From the NCBI GenBank assembly GCA_037783545.1, contig JBBELK010000105.1:1364001-1428000 (forward strand): a stretch of 64,000 nt of DNA, in the 5' to 3' direction. The DNA is from Henricia sp. BOLD:AAB3569. Taxonomy: Eukaryota; Echinodermata; Asteroidea; Spinulosida; Echinasteridae. Shown here one piece after another: positions 25,301 to 35,200 of the stretch; position 1 is the first letter of the stretch; the number at the start of each line of letters is the position of its first letter. Below the pieces are notes generated by a model, which was not told where the DNA came from, did not search any database, and saw nothing but the letters and a program-made list of their open reading frames with translations. Made by a program: the position numbers and the translations under genes.

Positions 25301-28300
25301 AAAATCAACTTACATGCAGTTGAAATAATTTGTTTCTTTCTCTCACACTTGTAGTATACACTCAATTGTTTAACATGATCCAATATCTTTGTTTTATCTT
25401 CATTGGTTAATAGTTTTCACTTTATATGAACACGAATAGCAACTTTGAAAAAGCAGTATTATATTGTTAAATTACCTTAATTATGTTATGGACGCAACAT
25501 CTGGGGCGCGTTCAACAGGGCAATACGCATGCTTACCGACAATACCAGCGTACGTATTGTGCTAATGAACGTGCCCCGGGTATGGTGCCTAATCACCAAA
25601 CTTGGGATGAGAGAAAAATCGTAAGGGCCTTATCGGGATTTGAACCCGAGACCTCCGCACAGTTGTTATATTCCCCTTTTTTATGTTATGGAAGTTACAT
25701 TTCGATAAAAATAAACACCCCAACAGTAACTTGTGACATAAGAACATGTGTAAGTAGGCATTACGAAGATATATATCGTACACCAAATAACCAGAAGAAG
25801 CAAGACATGTTTACCTTAGTGAACGTGACTGGGATGCTACCATCCAACTGCAGATGTTCATGGAGATCGTTAAACTGCTGCTGTTGGCTCTGCAGCGTGT
25901 CCTGCAAAGCTGTAGCCTGCTGTTTGGCATTGATCACCCTGGCATCATCCTGAAATCAAGTAGATATTGCCACAAATCAAGTTATTAACCACTCGATGCC
26001 AGAGGATCTGTAAACACGTTCACCTTTGTTTTGGTAGAGCTGAAAGGCAAAGACTCACCTGCTGTACACAACGTTCACACTCCACACACATGCTGTTGAT
26101 AGACGACTGCATGACGGCTAAGTTCTCCTGTTGTTGTCGAAGAACGTAGAGTTTTTCCCGGACGTGAGCATCCACGACACTCATAGCTACCTCCTCCTGG
26201 CGTTGGAGTGTCTCATGAAGATCTTGGAAGTAATGGTGGACCTTGGCTCGGGACATCTGGGCCGTGCCTGGAATCTGAAAGTTGCATTGGATGTTTTATT
26301 GGGCCAACCCTCCCAGATTTTGCAACAGATTCTTCGGAAAATGACTAAATTTGTGAATCCTGACGGGAATAAAAGCCCTCCTGAATTGTCAATTAACAAC
26401 CTTGGAGATTTTTAGATGTGTTTGGAGTCAGGAATGAACCTGTTTTCCCAGATGTCTTCCCCAAAATCCGGGAGGGTTGGCAGCTCTGTATCTACTATTG
26501 AACTTTTTTGATATTGGTATAAGCTGAGAGGCCTAATGGTCTAGACACTCGTATTGGAAGGAAGATCTTGGAAATAGTGGAGGACCTTGGCTCGGGACAT
26601 CTGTGCCGTGCCTGGAATCTGAAAGTTTCATTGGATGTTTTATTGTGAAAGTATCTATTTAGCTTTTTGATATTGGTATAAGCTGAGAGGCCTAATGGTC
26701 TAGACACTCGTATTGGAAGGAAGATCTTGGAAATAGTGGAGGATCTTGGTTCGAGACATCTGTGCCCTGCTTGGAATCTGAAAGTTTCAGAGGACGTTTT
26801 ATTGTGAAAGCTTCTGCAAAACTATTAAGTTGAATGGGCAATCATAATTAACCTGAATCGCCTTTATTGTTTTGCTTTCTGACATGTGTAAAGGTGTTGT
26901 GATTGATTAGCTGACGAGTGCTTAACAGGCAGCCGGAGTTGTCAACTCGACAACTCCCCAGGGAGCTAGGAAGGCTCAATTAAGACATTTATACAGGGAG
27001 GTTTAAGAAAGGTATGTTGTTACCCTTTTGGAGCTTAACTTATCTTCTCTGGACAAGCTAAAGTTATTTCTTTTATTTTGAGCTAAGATAAAAACACCAA
27101 AATGGGCTCTAGCCTCATGTCTATATGGCAAAACTGGTGTAGCCCAGTCCATTACAAGTTCAGTAACAATTAAGTCCAGTCACAAGTTATCAACAGTGAA
27201 CAATCACCAACAGCTTCTGTCTTGAATTAAGACTCAGTGCCTGGTGATTGACTTGTGAGGACCTGCAGGGCCTTGTGATAGACTCGGGTGCCAAGGTAAA
27301 TGTTGGCATAGTCGCCAGGTCCGTAAGATCGCCATCCTATTCATCAGCTGTTGTTCATCAATAGGGTGGTGAGGTCACAGACCTGGCGAGGTCACGGACC
27401 TGGCGACTATGCTGACATTTACGTTACACTACTCATCACAATATCTCAACCTACATGTCTAGGCTCGGCAATCCCATCCAAGTCTTCTACCATCTGAACA
27501 CCACCCTCTATCTGCTGAATGACCTCCGACAGACGACGAGAGACCTCCGAGACCTCCTCAGTAAATGGCCGCACCCTCTGCACAAGGTCGATGATAGCGC
27601 TGCGCCGGCCCTCTGCTTCTTGTTGGAGGAGAGCATGCTGAATACAGCAACAGAAATACAGCCAGTCATTTTCTGCTTTGTCTAAAAATCATTTAATTTG
27701 AAAATTATAGGAAATTTTGTTTATTTGAAATGCTGTCTGCATATAAATATTCTTGGTAAACCGCACTGCATCAAAAAGAACTTTATTAAAGCCAAAACAG
27801 GATGCAGAATTTATAAAAAGGAGACCTTGTTTTTTTCAAGTAAAATCAAGTAAATAATTGGCACTAAAGAAAGCACAGTGAATTTTGTTTTTGAGAGCTC
27901 TAAAACTGATAATCATCGTCGGGCCTCCCACTGTGCGATTTTTGCCACAAATTTCCTACGAATTGGTACGATTATCGGAGACTGCCTATAGACTCTACAC
28001 ACAATCGTACCCAATCGTAGCTAATTCGTGGCAAACATCGCACAGTGGGAGGCCCGCTTATGCGCCTATCAATTGTTTCCCCCACCCCTCCCCCCCGGGC
28101 TACCCCACCTAAGAGGTGGGGATTGTCACTTTTTGCGTGACAAAATCCCCACCCCTGGGGCAACATTTAGGTGACAAAAATCCCTTTAGTCTGGCAGGAT
28201 GCTGGAACGTTTGACCAAAAATGAATGCAGAAATTTAATAACTGACCTTATGACCCATGTGTGTTCCATATTCTTTGCAGACAAAACACATAAGAGGGCC

Positions 28301-31197
28301 AGCCTGGCATCCTGTCTCCAGGCACACAAACTCTACCAGGTGTGGCTGGTGATGTGGGCAACCTGGCCGCTCTCTCGGCTTCTCTGACAGCGGGATGCGT
28401 TTGTGTTTTGTGAGGGTGCGAGTGAAGTGCGTAGTGTGGGCACACTCCGCGCAGAGATGTGTGCTACACACGGTGCAGTAGATGGATGCAATGTGCTCTT
28501 CATTTTCATCACATGGTATCAGATTCTATTGAAAAGTATGATAGGCAATTCAGAACAAGGCCACAATAAGCTCTCGTTATAATGCACCTTTGGTATTTAA
28601 CTTAAGGCTCCTTTTTCCAAGTCTGGTCGTTACACTATTTCATTAAAGCGGGCCTCCCACTGTGCGATTTTGGCCACAAATTTCCTACGAATTGGTACGA
28701 TTATCGGAGACTGCCTATAGACTCAGTGATCTCCACTGGTCCAAATTTTGTCCGGGCGCGTCGCGCCGATGTCGCTCAGCGGGGGGGGGGGGGGGGGGGG
28801 GGTGGCGGCGACGGCGACGGCGACGGGGGTGGCGACAGCGGCAGCACTACAGCACGTACTCACCCAAACACACAACCACGAACGCACCCGGACGTACGTC
28901 GCGACACAGTGGTTGGCATGCAGCGCCCTCAATAGTAAAAAAAAAACGGCTCTTGAGGGCGCTGCTCAACAAATGCATACTGTCATGGCGTTATCGATGC
29001 GAATTTGGGTCGCCGATCCGATAGATTTGCGTGGTCAATGACCGATAATGACACCAGTGACTACCGAATCACGTTAGGTGAATATACACCGCATTTTGGA
29101 ATGACTCGGCTGTACTTTCATAGTGTTTTGGAGGAGAAATTTATTTTTTTTTGGTCCGGGCGGCACAATGTTTTGTCCGGGCGGCAAATGTTTTGTCCGG
29201 GCGGCAAATGATTTTGTCCGGGCGGCGCGCCCGGACAAAACCGGTAGTGGAGAACACTGAGACTCTACACACAATCGTAGCCAATCGTACCCAATCGTAG
29301 CTAGTTCGTGACAAAAATCACACAGTGGGAGGCCCGCTTTATACTTGTATTAGTTTGGTCCCTTAAGAGGCTACAATGAGAGTTTACTTTATCTAAATAC
29401 CTGTAATTAAACTTCAAATGTTGCTTATAAAGTGCACAACTAACTGGGAGGAACAGTTACCTCGCATGAATTTAGGTACCAGTAATACAGATCAAGGTAT
29501 TATTTCCTTACACGAAACAAAGATTTGAATGAAATAACCTCCTGGAATCAACAGATCATCCAATTTTAAGATATACTTCCCACTTGCACTTTTGTCGCAA
29601 ATGTTGCATTTCTGAGATAAATAAATGATAAAATTACTGCATAAAGTAATGCACAAAATTACGGCATGAGCGGTTCGTGCATAAGCGCGACAACAGGGGG
29701 CGCTGCGCGCGCGCGAGAGTGGTTATCTTGTGCGTTAACTGAATGCAATTTTTGAAGGAGAAAATGTGATTTTTCTACAGAAAAGCAACATTTGCGACAA
29801 AAGTGCAAGTGGGAAGTATATCTTAAGATTAGATTATTTGTTGATTCCAGGAGATAATTTCCTTCAAATCTTTGTTCAATGTATACGGAAAAAATACCCG
29901 AATCAAACTTTAAAGGATCTTTTAATATTCAGAAACTACACTTGTAAAAAAAAGTTAAAATTATTGAAGTAACATTAACCCTAACTCCCTTGGATATAGA
30001 GCGGTTTCACAGCTTTCACGGGTCATTAAACATCTCTCCGTGTTTGTCCTCCAGAAGGGAAGAGAACAATAGAGCCACGTAGTTTTCTGCTGACAGTCAC
30101 GTGCGTTTCCCCACGTGGCTCTGATCTTTTGTTCTCTCCTTAATCTGGAAGACAAACACGGGAGGGTTTCGTGACCCGTGACAGCCTGTATGTAAAATTG
30201 TGTTGATTTTGAAGGATTGATCATGATGAGGAGTCAGTGTAAGGATTAGATCTTAAAACCCTGCAAAAGAAACATTCCGAAGGATGGTTAACCTTAAACA
30301 TAAATTTAGTCCTTTACCTTTAATCCCGAGTCCTGCTTGTTTTCTGGCCAGAAACCTAAACCAGCCGTCCCATCCCGAGCGAGTTGAAGTCTCTCAAGCA
30401 GTTCCAACAGTGCAAAATTCTTCTTTAAGCCCCAGACTCCGGAGTCTCCAAGTTCAGTTGGTTGACGATCAAATGGACACAGCAATGCCCTGCCGTGAGG
30501 AGATAGGCGGGTCAAACACTCATGACAAAGGGTGTGGCCACAGAGAAGAAGGCGTGGCACCTTTTCGCCCTGAAAGCTGTAGACGTCCTCACATACGCTG
30601 CATTCAAGGACCTGCATGTACAAATAGCGTTAGATAAGAAAATGCAATGCCCTGCCATGAGGGGATAGGTGCACTAACTGAAGGCAATTTTTGAAGAAGA
30701 AAACGTGATTTTTCTACAGAAAAGCAACATTTGGATGATTTGCGACAAAAGTGCAAGTGGGAAGTAGGCCTATATCTTAAAATCACATTATGTGTTGATT
30801 CAAGGAGATAATTTCCTTAAAATCTTTGTTCAATGTATACGAAAAAAAATACCAAACTAAAAAAATACCAAATACAATGCCCTGTCATGAGGGGATAGGC
30901 GGGTCAAACACTCATGACAAAGGGTGTGCCCACAGAGAAGGCGTGGCAAGGAAAAAATTTTAACTCCTAAAAATAAAATAAAAAATAAAAATCACTTCCC
31001 TTTAAATTTAATTTATTATTACTACACGTTTTGGTGGTTTAATAAGTCATTATTAAATGGCGACCAGTCATGCCAGTAAACGGAATTCTTTCCCATAAAA
31101 TAGCGTTCTGACGTACGTTTGCATTTCCAGCACGCCTCTTTTTCACACTTTTTGACGCAGCAACAACGCTCGCACTTCCAACTTCGCTGCCCGCCAT
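16347..31197 (-). CDS. TRIM23: TRIM23 (ARD1): RING / B-box / coiled-coil / ARF-GTPase E3 ubiquitin ligase, 10 exons
   Basis: E3 ubiquitin ligase with a built-in ARF-type GTPase; in vertebrates it acts at Golgi and lysosomal membranes and in antiviral and autophagy signalling. Exons: 31117-31197, 30318-30611, 28247-28525, 27455-27637, 26059-26274, 25815-25949, 24920-25049, 20017-20127, 18329-18453, 16347-16526. All have AG acceptors and GT donors and stay in frame, giving 577 residues (human 574, from memory). The RING has Cys31, Cys34, Cys51, His53, Cys56, Cys59, Cys72 and Asp75. Two B-boxes lie at about 130-218 and a coiled coil at about 219-390. In the ARF domain, the P-loop GLDNAGKT is at 414-421, WDVGG at 456-460 and NKQD at 516-519, split across exons 9/10. 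The catalytic Gln that follows WDVGG in ARFs is Asp461 here; human TRIM23 also lacks it. Exon 1 (27 residues) is the least certain, supported by frame and a perfect donor. Confidence 0.95.
16703..16915. mobile_element. Dispersed MITE, third copy (GCACGATATGTG ends), in the 5' part of TRIM23 intron 9 territory
   Basis: Left end near GCACGATATGTG (16722), right end CACATATCGTGC followed by tgcata. The internal blocks are the same as in copies at 41520-41717 and 4846-5007. It lies between TRIM23 exons 9 and 10. Confidence 0.65.
17270..18200. repeat. Complex tandem repeat (about 110-bp units) in TRIM23 intron 9
   Basis: Repeats of GATATACACTATCTGAGGCC / AACTTGGCCAGCATGCCCTA / TTGACATTAACCGAGGCCAC recur at spacings of about 109-158 bases, seven to eight times. 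A subarray of a 21-bp unit, CATGCCCTGCTGAGTTGGCC plus T/C, occupies about 17966-18055. Long ORFs on both strands here (up to 137 codons) are repeat artefacts. Confidence 0.9.
18564..19543. mobile_element. AAAGGAGCGTGT-type element with internal hairpin, in TRIM23 intron 8
   Basis: Begins AAAGGAGCGTGTCAAGATCA and ends with the diverged complement CATGCTTCTTTA. Its right part (about 19320-19540) is an inverted relative of the element at 1225-1551 next to the Dmrt exon. It is enlarged by a nested hairpin at 19144-19309. No transposase frame. Confidence 0.55.
19144..19309. repeat. Hairpin nested in the previous element
   Basis: CAAATATTGACTG...CATGGTTAAGATTATAGGCC...GATCTCGAAGCCATGACTAT is followed by its reverse complement after a short loop. 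Arms are about 75 bp with few mismatches. Confidence 0.75.
22198..22221. repeat. (CT)n microsatellite
   Basis: Twelve uninterrupted CT dinucleotides in TRIM23 intron 7. Confidence 0.95.
22867..23028. mobile_element. Fold-back MITE in TRIM23 intron 7
   Basis: The left arm GGGGTTGATTTCACAAAGAT...GACGCGTCGCAAGTACCCAAA pairs with the right arm TTTGGGTACCTTCGACGCATC...TCTTTGTGAAATGGACCCC. Imperfect arms of about 70 bp. Confidence 0.65.
23187..23765. repeat. 59-bp tandem repeat, about 10 copies
   Basis: The unit contains CTCAAACTGCGCGACATTCG, ACTCATTCTACATGGTCGGG and TCACATATCAAATACTTGG. Copies are about 95% alike, with alternation of cTtgg/cTcgg and of GGTCGGG/GGTCAGG. Because 59 is not a multiple of three, overlapping ORFs (up to 164 codons) arise in several frames and are not genes. 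Confidence 0.95.
24608..24740. repeat. Dispersed repeat fragment shared with ST8SIA-A intron 5
   Basis: TTTGCACCAACAACCATGTTAG, GTGTAACAATAGATCCACA and AAGTGCCTACTCAAGCATGA recur with about 85% identity at about 44925-45060. A further inverted related segment (AGTGGGATTTTCAGCACACA near 24820) recurs near 46362-46400. Confidence 0.65.
25141..25299. mobile_element. Fold-back MITE (GACGCTTGGTGGCAGCAAA family) in TRIM23 intron 6
   Basis: ATGGGAAACTTTTGAGAC at the left pairs with GTCTCAAGAGTTTCCCAT at the right. The right arm retains TTGTTTGCTGCCACCAAGC, and the centre has GAGCTAAAGTACGCATGCTC. This defines the full family end as TGGGAAACTTTTGAGACGC. Confidence 0.75.
25490..25680 (-). mobile_element. 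tRNA-derived SINE fragment in TRIM23 intron 6
   Basis: On the minus strand GGTCTCGGGTTCAAATCCCG is a tRNA T-arm-type B box. It is followed by the family tail (AAGGCCCTTACG...CCCAAGTTTGGTGATTAGGC) that recurs at about 37450-37740. No A box or complete cloverleaf is visible, so this is a truncated SINE, not a tRNA gene. Confidence 0.55.
26500..26800 (-). pseudogene. Two partial copies of TRIM23 exon 5 in intron 4
   Basis: The first part of exon 5 with its acceptor (26215-26290) is repeated at about 26560-26640 and 26720-26800. The two copies sit in a direct repeat of about 160 bp that starts at TTTTTGATATTGGTATAAGC. Copy 1 still reads [19 protein letters not shown] on the minus strand; copy 2 reads [19 protein letters not shown]. 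Both keep the CAG acceptor but lack the rest of the exon and its donor. They are probably decayed partial exon duplications. Confidence 0.75.
27298..27421. repeat. Inverted repeat in TRIM23 intron 4, adjacent to exon 4
   Basis: AAATGTTGGCATAGTCGCCA...GGTCCGT is followed about 60 bases on by ACGGACC..TGGCGACTATGCTGACATTT. It lies about 35 bases beyond the exon 4 splice donor. Confidence 0.7.
27920..28056. mobile_element. Fold-back MITE (GGGCCTCCCACTGTGCGA family), uninterrupted copy
   Basis: 137 bp; the left arm GGGCCTCCCACTGTGCGATT pairs with TCGCACAGTGGGAGGCCCG at the right. It has the centre CCTATAGACTCTACACACAA, which in the sister copy (28647-29339) is split by another transposon. It therefore serves as the empty-site reference. 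Confidence 0.85.
28647..29339. mobile_element. Fold-back MITE of the same family, interrupted by a CAGTG-ended element
   Basis: The outer parts match 27920-28056. The inner insertion, 28724-29259, begins CAGTGATCTCCACTGG and ends CCGGTAGTGGAGAACACTG, and is flanked by a 5-bp duplication AGACT. Within it are a G22+ homopolymer near 28780-28802 and four copies of a 22-bp TTTTGTCCGGGCGGCAAATG-like unit at 29150-29226. It lies in TRIM23 intron 2. Confidence 0.85.
28779..28802. repeat. Poly-G homopolymer
   Basis: More than 20 consecutive G residues, followed by (GGCGAC)n. It creates glycine/arginine and proline/alanine pseudo-ORFs on the two strands. Length is probably unreliable. Confidence 0.95.
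29497..29899. mobile_element. Fold-back element (GGTATTTTTTTCG family), copy in TRIM23 intron 2
   Basis: Palindromic element: TATACTTCCCACTTGCACTT...CGCAAATGTTGC on the left mirrors GCAACATTTGCG...AAGTGCAAGTGGGAAGTATA on the right. The centre contains TAATGCACAAAATTACG and GGGGGCGCTGCGCGCGCG. Flanks cagatcaa and cgaatcaa are a degenerate 8-bp duplication. Sister copies are at 31777-32185 (intact) and 30672-30855 (half). Confidence 0.75.
30003..30190. mobile_element. Fold-back MITE in TRIM23 intron 2
   Basis: GGTTTCACAGCTTTCACGGGTC...CCGTGTTTGTC pairs with GACAAACACGGGAGG...GACCCGTGACAGCC, and AGAGCCACGT pairs with ACGTGGCTCT. Arms are about 80 bp with a short loop. Confidence 0.7.
30644..30948 (-). 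pseudogene. Partial copy of the TRIM23 RING exon in intron 1, split by half a fold-back element
   Basis: Segment 30876-30948 repeats part of exon 2 and on the minus strand reads [16 protein letters not shown]. That is the RING core with one codon missing from the LLL run. A second fragment (30644-30670) repeats the CAATGCCCTGCCATGAGGGG part, and the sequence between (30672-30855) is half of the GGTATTTTTTTCG fold-back element. It has no splice donor pair of its own and is presumably non-functional. Confidence 0.75.
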
Positions 31198-31200
31198 TTT
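31186..31200 (-). promoter_or_regulatory. Possible YY1-type site over the TRIM23 start codon
   Basis: The minus strand reads CCAAAATGGCGGGC at the ATG. It matches the AAnATGGCGGC consensus of YY1 sites that often overlap start codons of TATA-less, broadly expressed genes. This fits exon 1 being truly the first coding exon. Match only; no binding evidence. Confidence 0.35.
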
Positions 31201-32214
31201 GGCTCTTGCTGATTTTAGTAGTTGTTTACAAAAATTATAGTCTGCCTCCAGAGGGCGTCCTTTATTATGATTGCGGCAGCAGAACTTCCAGAAGCACGCG
31301 GAGCAAGCTGTTCGTTTTCGAAAGAGAAAAACTATTGTTTTTCCCTCATTTCGTGTTTTCTCAGTTTGGGCTGAAGTATATATCTGGCTTATAACCCATG
31401 TAAAGTGCTAGTTTGATGATAAAATCACAAAATTAGAAAGGTAAAATGTAAACTAAGTACAAAGGAAATTTAACAACTTGGAATTTTTGGAATTTGTCCC
31501 ATAACTTAGTCCAATAGTTTATGCATAAGCAGATATAAGCAGTATAGGTGAGCCGCCTCGTACAATCGAGCAATGTCGCTCGATTCGGGTTCATTACCAT
31601 GCACGGACACCCAGGATTTTCCTTGTTATGAATTATAAATCATGTAAAAATTTTAATTTGATGATAAAAACGTTAGGAGTAGGTTACAGAATGTATTCTT
31701 TCCGTTATATTTTCAAAATAAAAAATGTACGGTAGGCTAATACTACTCTTGTTACTTTGTTATGTATTATTTATTAGGTATTTTTTTCGTATACATTGAA
31801 CAAAGATTTTAAGGAAATTACCTCCTGGAATCAACACATAATGTAATTTTAAGATATACTTCCCACTTGCACTTTTGTCGCAAATGTTGCTTTTCTGTAG
31901 AAAAATCACGTTTTCTTCTTCAAAAATTGCCTTCAGTTAGTTAGTGCACAAGATAACCATTCACGCGCGCACGCAGCGCCCTCTGTTGTCGCGCTTACGC
32001 ACAGACCGCTCGCCGCGTCATTTTGTGCATTACTTTATGCAGTAATTTTATCATTTATTTATCTCAGAAATGCAACATTTGCGACGGAAGTGTCAGTGGG
32101 AAGTATATCTTAGAATTGAATAAGCTATCGATTCCAATATATAAATTTACCCAAATACGTGTTCAATGTATATGAAAAAAATACCATTTATTATATATTT
32201 TTAGACTAGCAAGG
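31198..32214. promoter_or_regulatory. Divergent intergenic interval between TRIM23 and the C19orf44 homologue
   Basis: About 1.0 kb separates the two oppositely oriented start codons, so a shared bidirectional promoter is plausible. Almost half of it (31777-32185) is a transposable element. No TATA box was assigned. A 5' UTR exon of the plus-strand gene may lie here, because an acceptor-like TTTTTAG sits at 32198-32204 just before its first ATG. Confidence 0.4.
31777..32185. mobile_element. Intact fold-back element with 8-bp target duplication
   Basis: 409 bp; starts GGTATTTTTTTCGTATACAT and ends ATGTATATGAAAAAAATACC, and is flanked on both sides by ATTTATTA (31769-31776 and 32186-32193). 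An 8-bp duplication is typical of hAT-type insertion. It is non-coding and strongly palindromic. It lies in the divergent TRIM23/C19orf44 interval, with its right edge about 30 bases before the C19orf44-type ATG. Confidence 0.88.
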
Positions 32215-35200
32215 ATGCCAGGAAGATTTTCAGGTCAGCTGTCTGCTTTAGAAAAAGCACAAAAACAGCTACATGGCCAGCGACTGTCCATTCCCCAGGG
32301 GTCACTTGGAGGTCACACGTATCACAGTCGTGCTGCGGACGTCAACGGCAGACAAAAGGAAGATAGTGACCTGAGTGTAAGTTTCTTGTTTTCTTTAAGC
32401 AATCATTTGAGAAGTGGTTGCACCTTGCAAAGGCTTGCATTTCCTTGGAAAGGAAAGAATGACATGAATGAAATCAAGTTATAGGGCATGCTTAATTGTT
32501 TCATTGCAAATTTAGATTCTGAGTGCACCTTGGATCTAATCCATATCCATCTGAAAGTGAAACAACCATGCAAGAGGTAGTAGGTTCGAGTCCCACCCGA
32601 GCACGCTTTGAAGTTTTTCCTCAGTGTCTCGGGGAAGTACTGATGAGTATGAGGTACTAATCAAGTTACGTCGAGTAGGGCAAAACAAAACCCTAATTAA
32701 TGTGAAACAAACATGCCTATAAATGGGGATAATTAAGGGTTTTTTTCCTTTAGGGATCTGGAATTTGTTAATGTAATGCACTGGTTGATTTGCAGGCTTA
32801 TCTCAATAAACTTGATCGTAAAGTTTCTCAGGCCAGTGGCAAGAAGACAGTGCCCTCTCGAAGTGATAGTTTGAGTGACATCAGCATATCTAGCAACGAT
32901 GACAATGATCGCGAAGAACCAACTAACTTAGTGGCCAGTCGGTTCGTTAAGAAGAGCCAGAGTCAGACACTCGTAGATAGCAGGACCTTGAGAAGGAAAG
33001 ATGAAGCTTCTACAAGTGGAATAACCCTGAAGAAGTCGGCCACGATGCCTAGTTTCCTGAACAAGTCTGCCCCAGTGTATGCCTCTGCTGCTCTACAAAG
33101 GGCAACTCAACTTAAAGCCAAGTTTGCGAAGCGAAAACAGAGTGCCGATAAGCTAAAGGGCTCGGACAGTGAGCCAGACCTCTCCATGAGTGATAACAGT
33201 GGTGACTATCGAACTCTAAAACCCAAAGTCAACTCCAGTGGTTTGGAAAAGGAGCCGATTACCTCTAAATCAAAAAAACCTTCCTCGGTCAGTTACCATG
33301 GTTATGATGAAGATGATGTTGATGAACTAAGCAGTGATGCCACCAAATTCTTGAAGAAGTCTGCCAAACGATCATTTTATGTCGGTGAAAGTGACGATGA
33401 CATCAGTTCAATTGGTGGAGATGGCAACAGGTTTCTCAAGAAATCTGTGTCATTAAAACAATCTCTTGCTGTAGATTCAGAGAATGAAAGTGGGAATCGC
33501 TTCTTGAAGAACTCTGACAAACCACCAGCACAGAACAAGACATTCATCAAGGGTGAAACAAAAAAGAAACATGACAAAATACCGCAAAAGCAATCTTTGC
33601 AGGGAAGCCCTTTCTTAACATCAACTCCAAAGAAGGAATCGGAAGCCAAAGCCGGGGGACCAAAGCTTTCAAGGACGTTGCCAACAGGATCAAAATTTGC
33701 TCTGGATAGCGATGAAGAAGACTTGCAAGATTTTATCATGAATATGTCTTCTGCCAGCAGTCCTGAAATCCCGCTTGTCAGGGAGCAAAAACCACCTCCA
33801 AAGGCTGACAATCTGATGAAGGTAATATTTTGTATTTATTTTTTTTTAAAGTAAAATGTGTGAACTAGAATTTGTACAATGTTGTCAATAAATAAGCTAC
33901 GTGAAACATATTTGAACATTTAAAAGGGATGCTATTCAGAACTATTCTTGTTCTTTTTGTTTCAGGAGAGTGGGCAACCCAGAGTAACTGCAACCACTGC
34001 ACGTGGAAGGCCAGCGACCCCAGGTGGTAAGAAAGCAGTTATGCCTGCAGATGTTGCGTCCATGTCTGATGACAGTGTAGGCGAACAGTCTGCCCCGTCT
34101 GTTGCATCTGAAAGTAACTTGGATGAGAATGATAATTTCTTCAAGGGTGAGTTTGAATTTCCATCGCTCATTTACAGAGGCGTAGTGGGAGACGTTTGAG
34201 ACGCTAGGTGGTGATAGACTAATGGTCCCACATTATAAGTTCACTATTGTTTGTGTCATTTTGAGCGTACGCATTTTAGCTCGAGAGTGACGCAAACAAT
34301 AGCGGACTGGTCACGTAGGACCATATGTCTGCTGCCACCTAGCATCTCAAATGTCTCCCATTAAGACAATAGGTACTTAATCCATTGCCCAATAGGTACT
34401 TAATCTCAGTTTTCTTGTAAGAGTTAAAGTCAGTATACATGATTGGTATCAGAAATGTTTACAGATTTACACATAACTTACACGATATAAACATGATGAC
34501 GGCAGAAAACTTCCCCTAAAATAGTTTTGTCTGAAGTGATATTCTTTGAGAAATGAGCAAAACAATTATTTTTCGTCTTGCGAGACGTAAATTCAATTCG
34601 CCTTAAAATCTTTTCGCCCTGGACCACTTCATCCTGAATCTCCTCGCCCAAGTGCCATTTCACCCCCAAACCACTTCGTCCAAACACTACTTCACCCAAA
34701 ATCCATTTCACCCCAAAACAACTTCGTGCACAGGGCCGTGGTTCAGAGCGAAGTGGTTCAGGGCGAAGTGGTTTTAGGGCGAAATGACTGTAAACCCTTT
34801 TTCTCAAAAGTTAGACGAAGAATGGAGCTGATTTTTGCTCAGGTTGGTTTTTATCAGGAATATCTTCAATCACACAGGGGGATAAAACTATTTGTAACAG
34901 TTTACAATCATGTATACTATCTTTAAAAATTATCAACAATCATGCATATAGTTGATCTTCATTAAGGCAGTTATAATAACTAAATGGTTGGTTTGAGTTT
35001 GTAGATATTCACACAAACATCATGCAAGTAGAAGATATGGAGCCACTTGGTATCAGTGCTGTTACTTCAAAAACATCCAAAGCCAAGATTCCTTTATCTC
35101 TAGAAGAGGATAAGAAAAGTCACTCCGATGAAGCATCTGATCACAGCTCAGTCGTGGAAAACATCTTTGCTGGTTTACAGACAGTTGATGACCTCCTTGG

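Noticed and set aside
28723-29041. Glycine/arginine-rich and proline/alanine-rich ORFs
   Set aside because: Produced by the poly-G run and GGCGAC repeats inside a transposon.
33377-33811. 144-codon minus-strand ORF
   Set aside because: Antisense shadow of C19orf44 exon 2, whose plus-strand frame is well supported.
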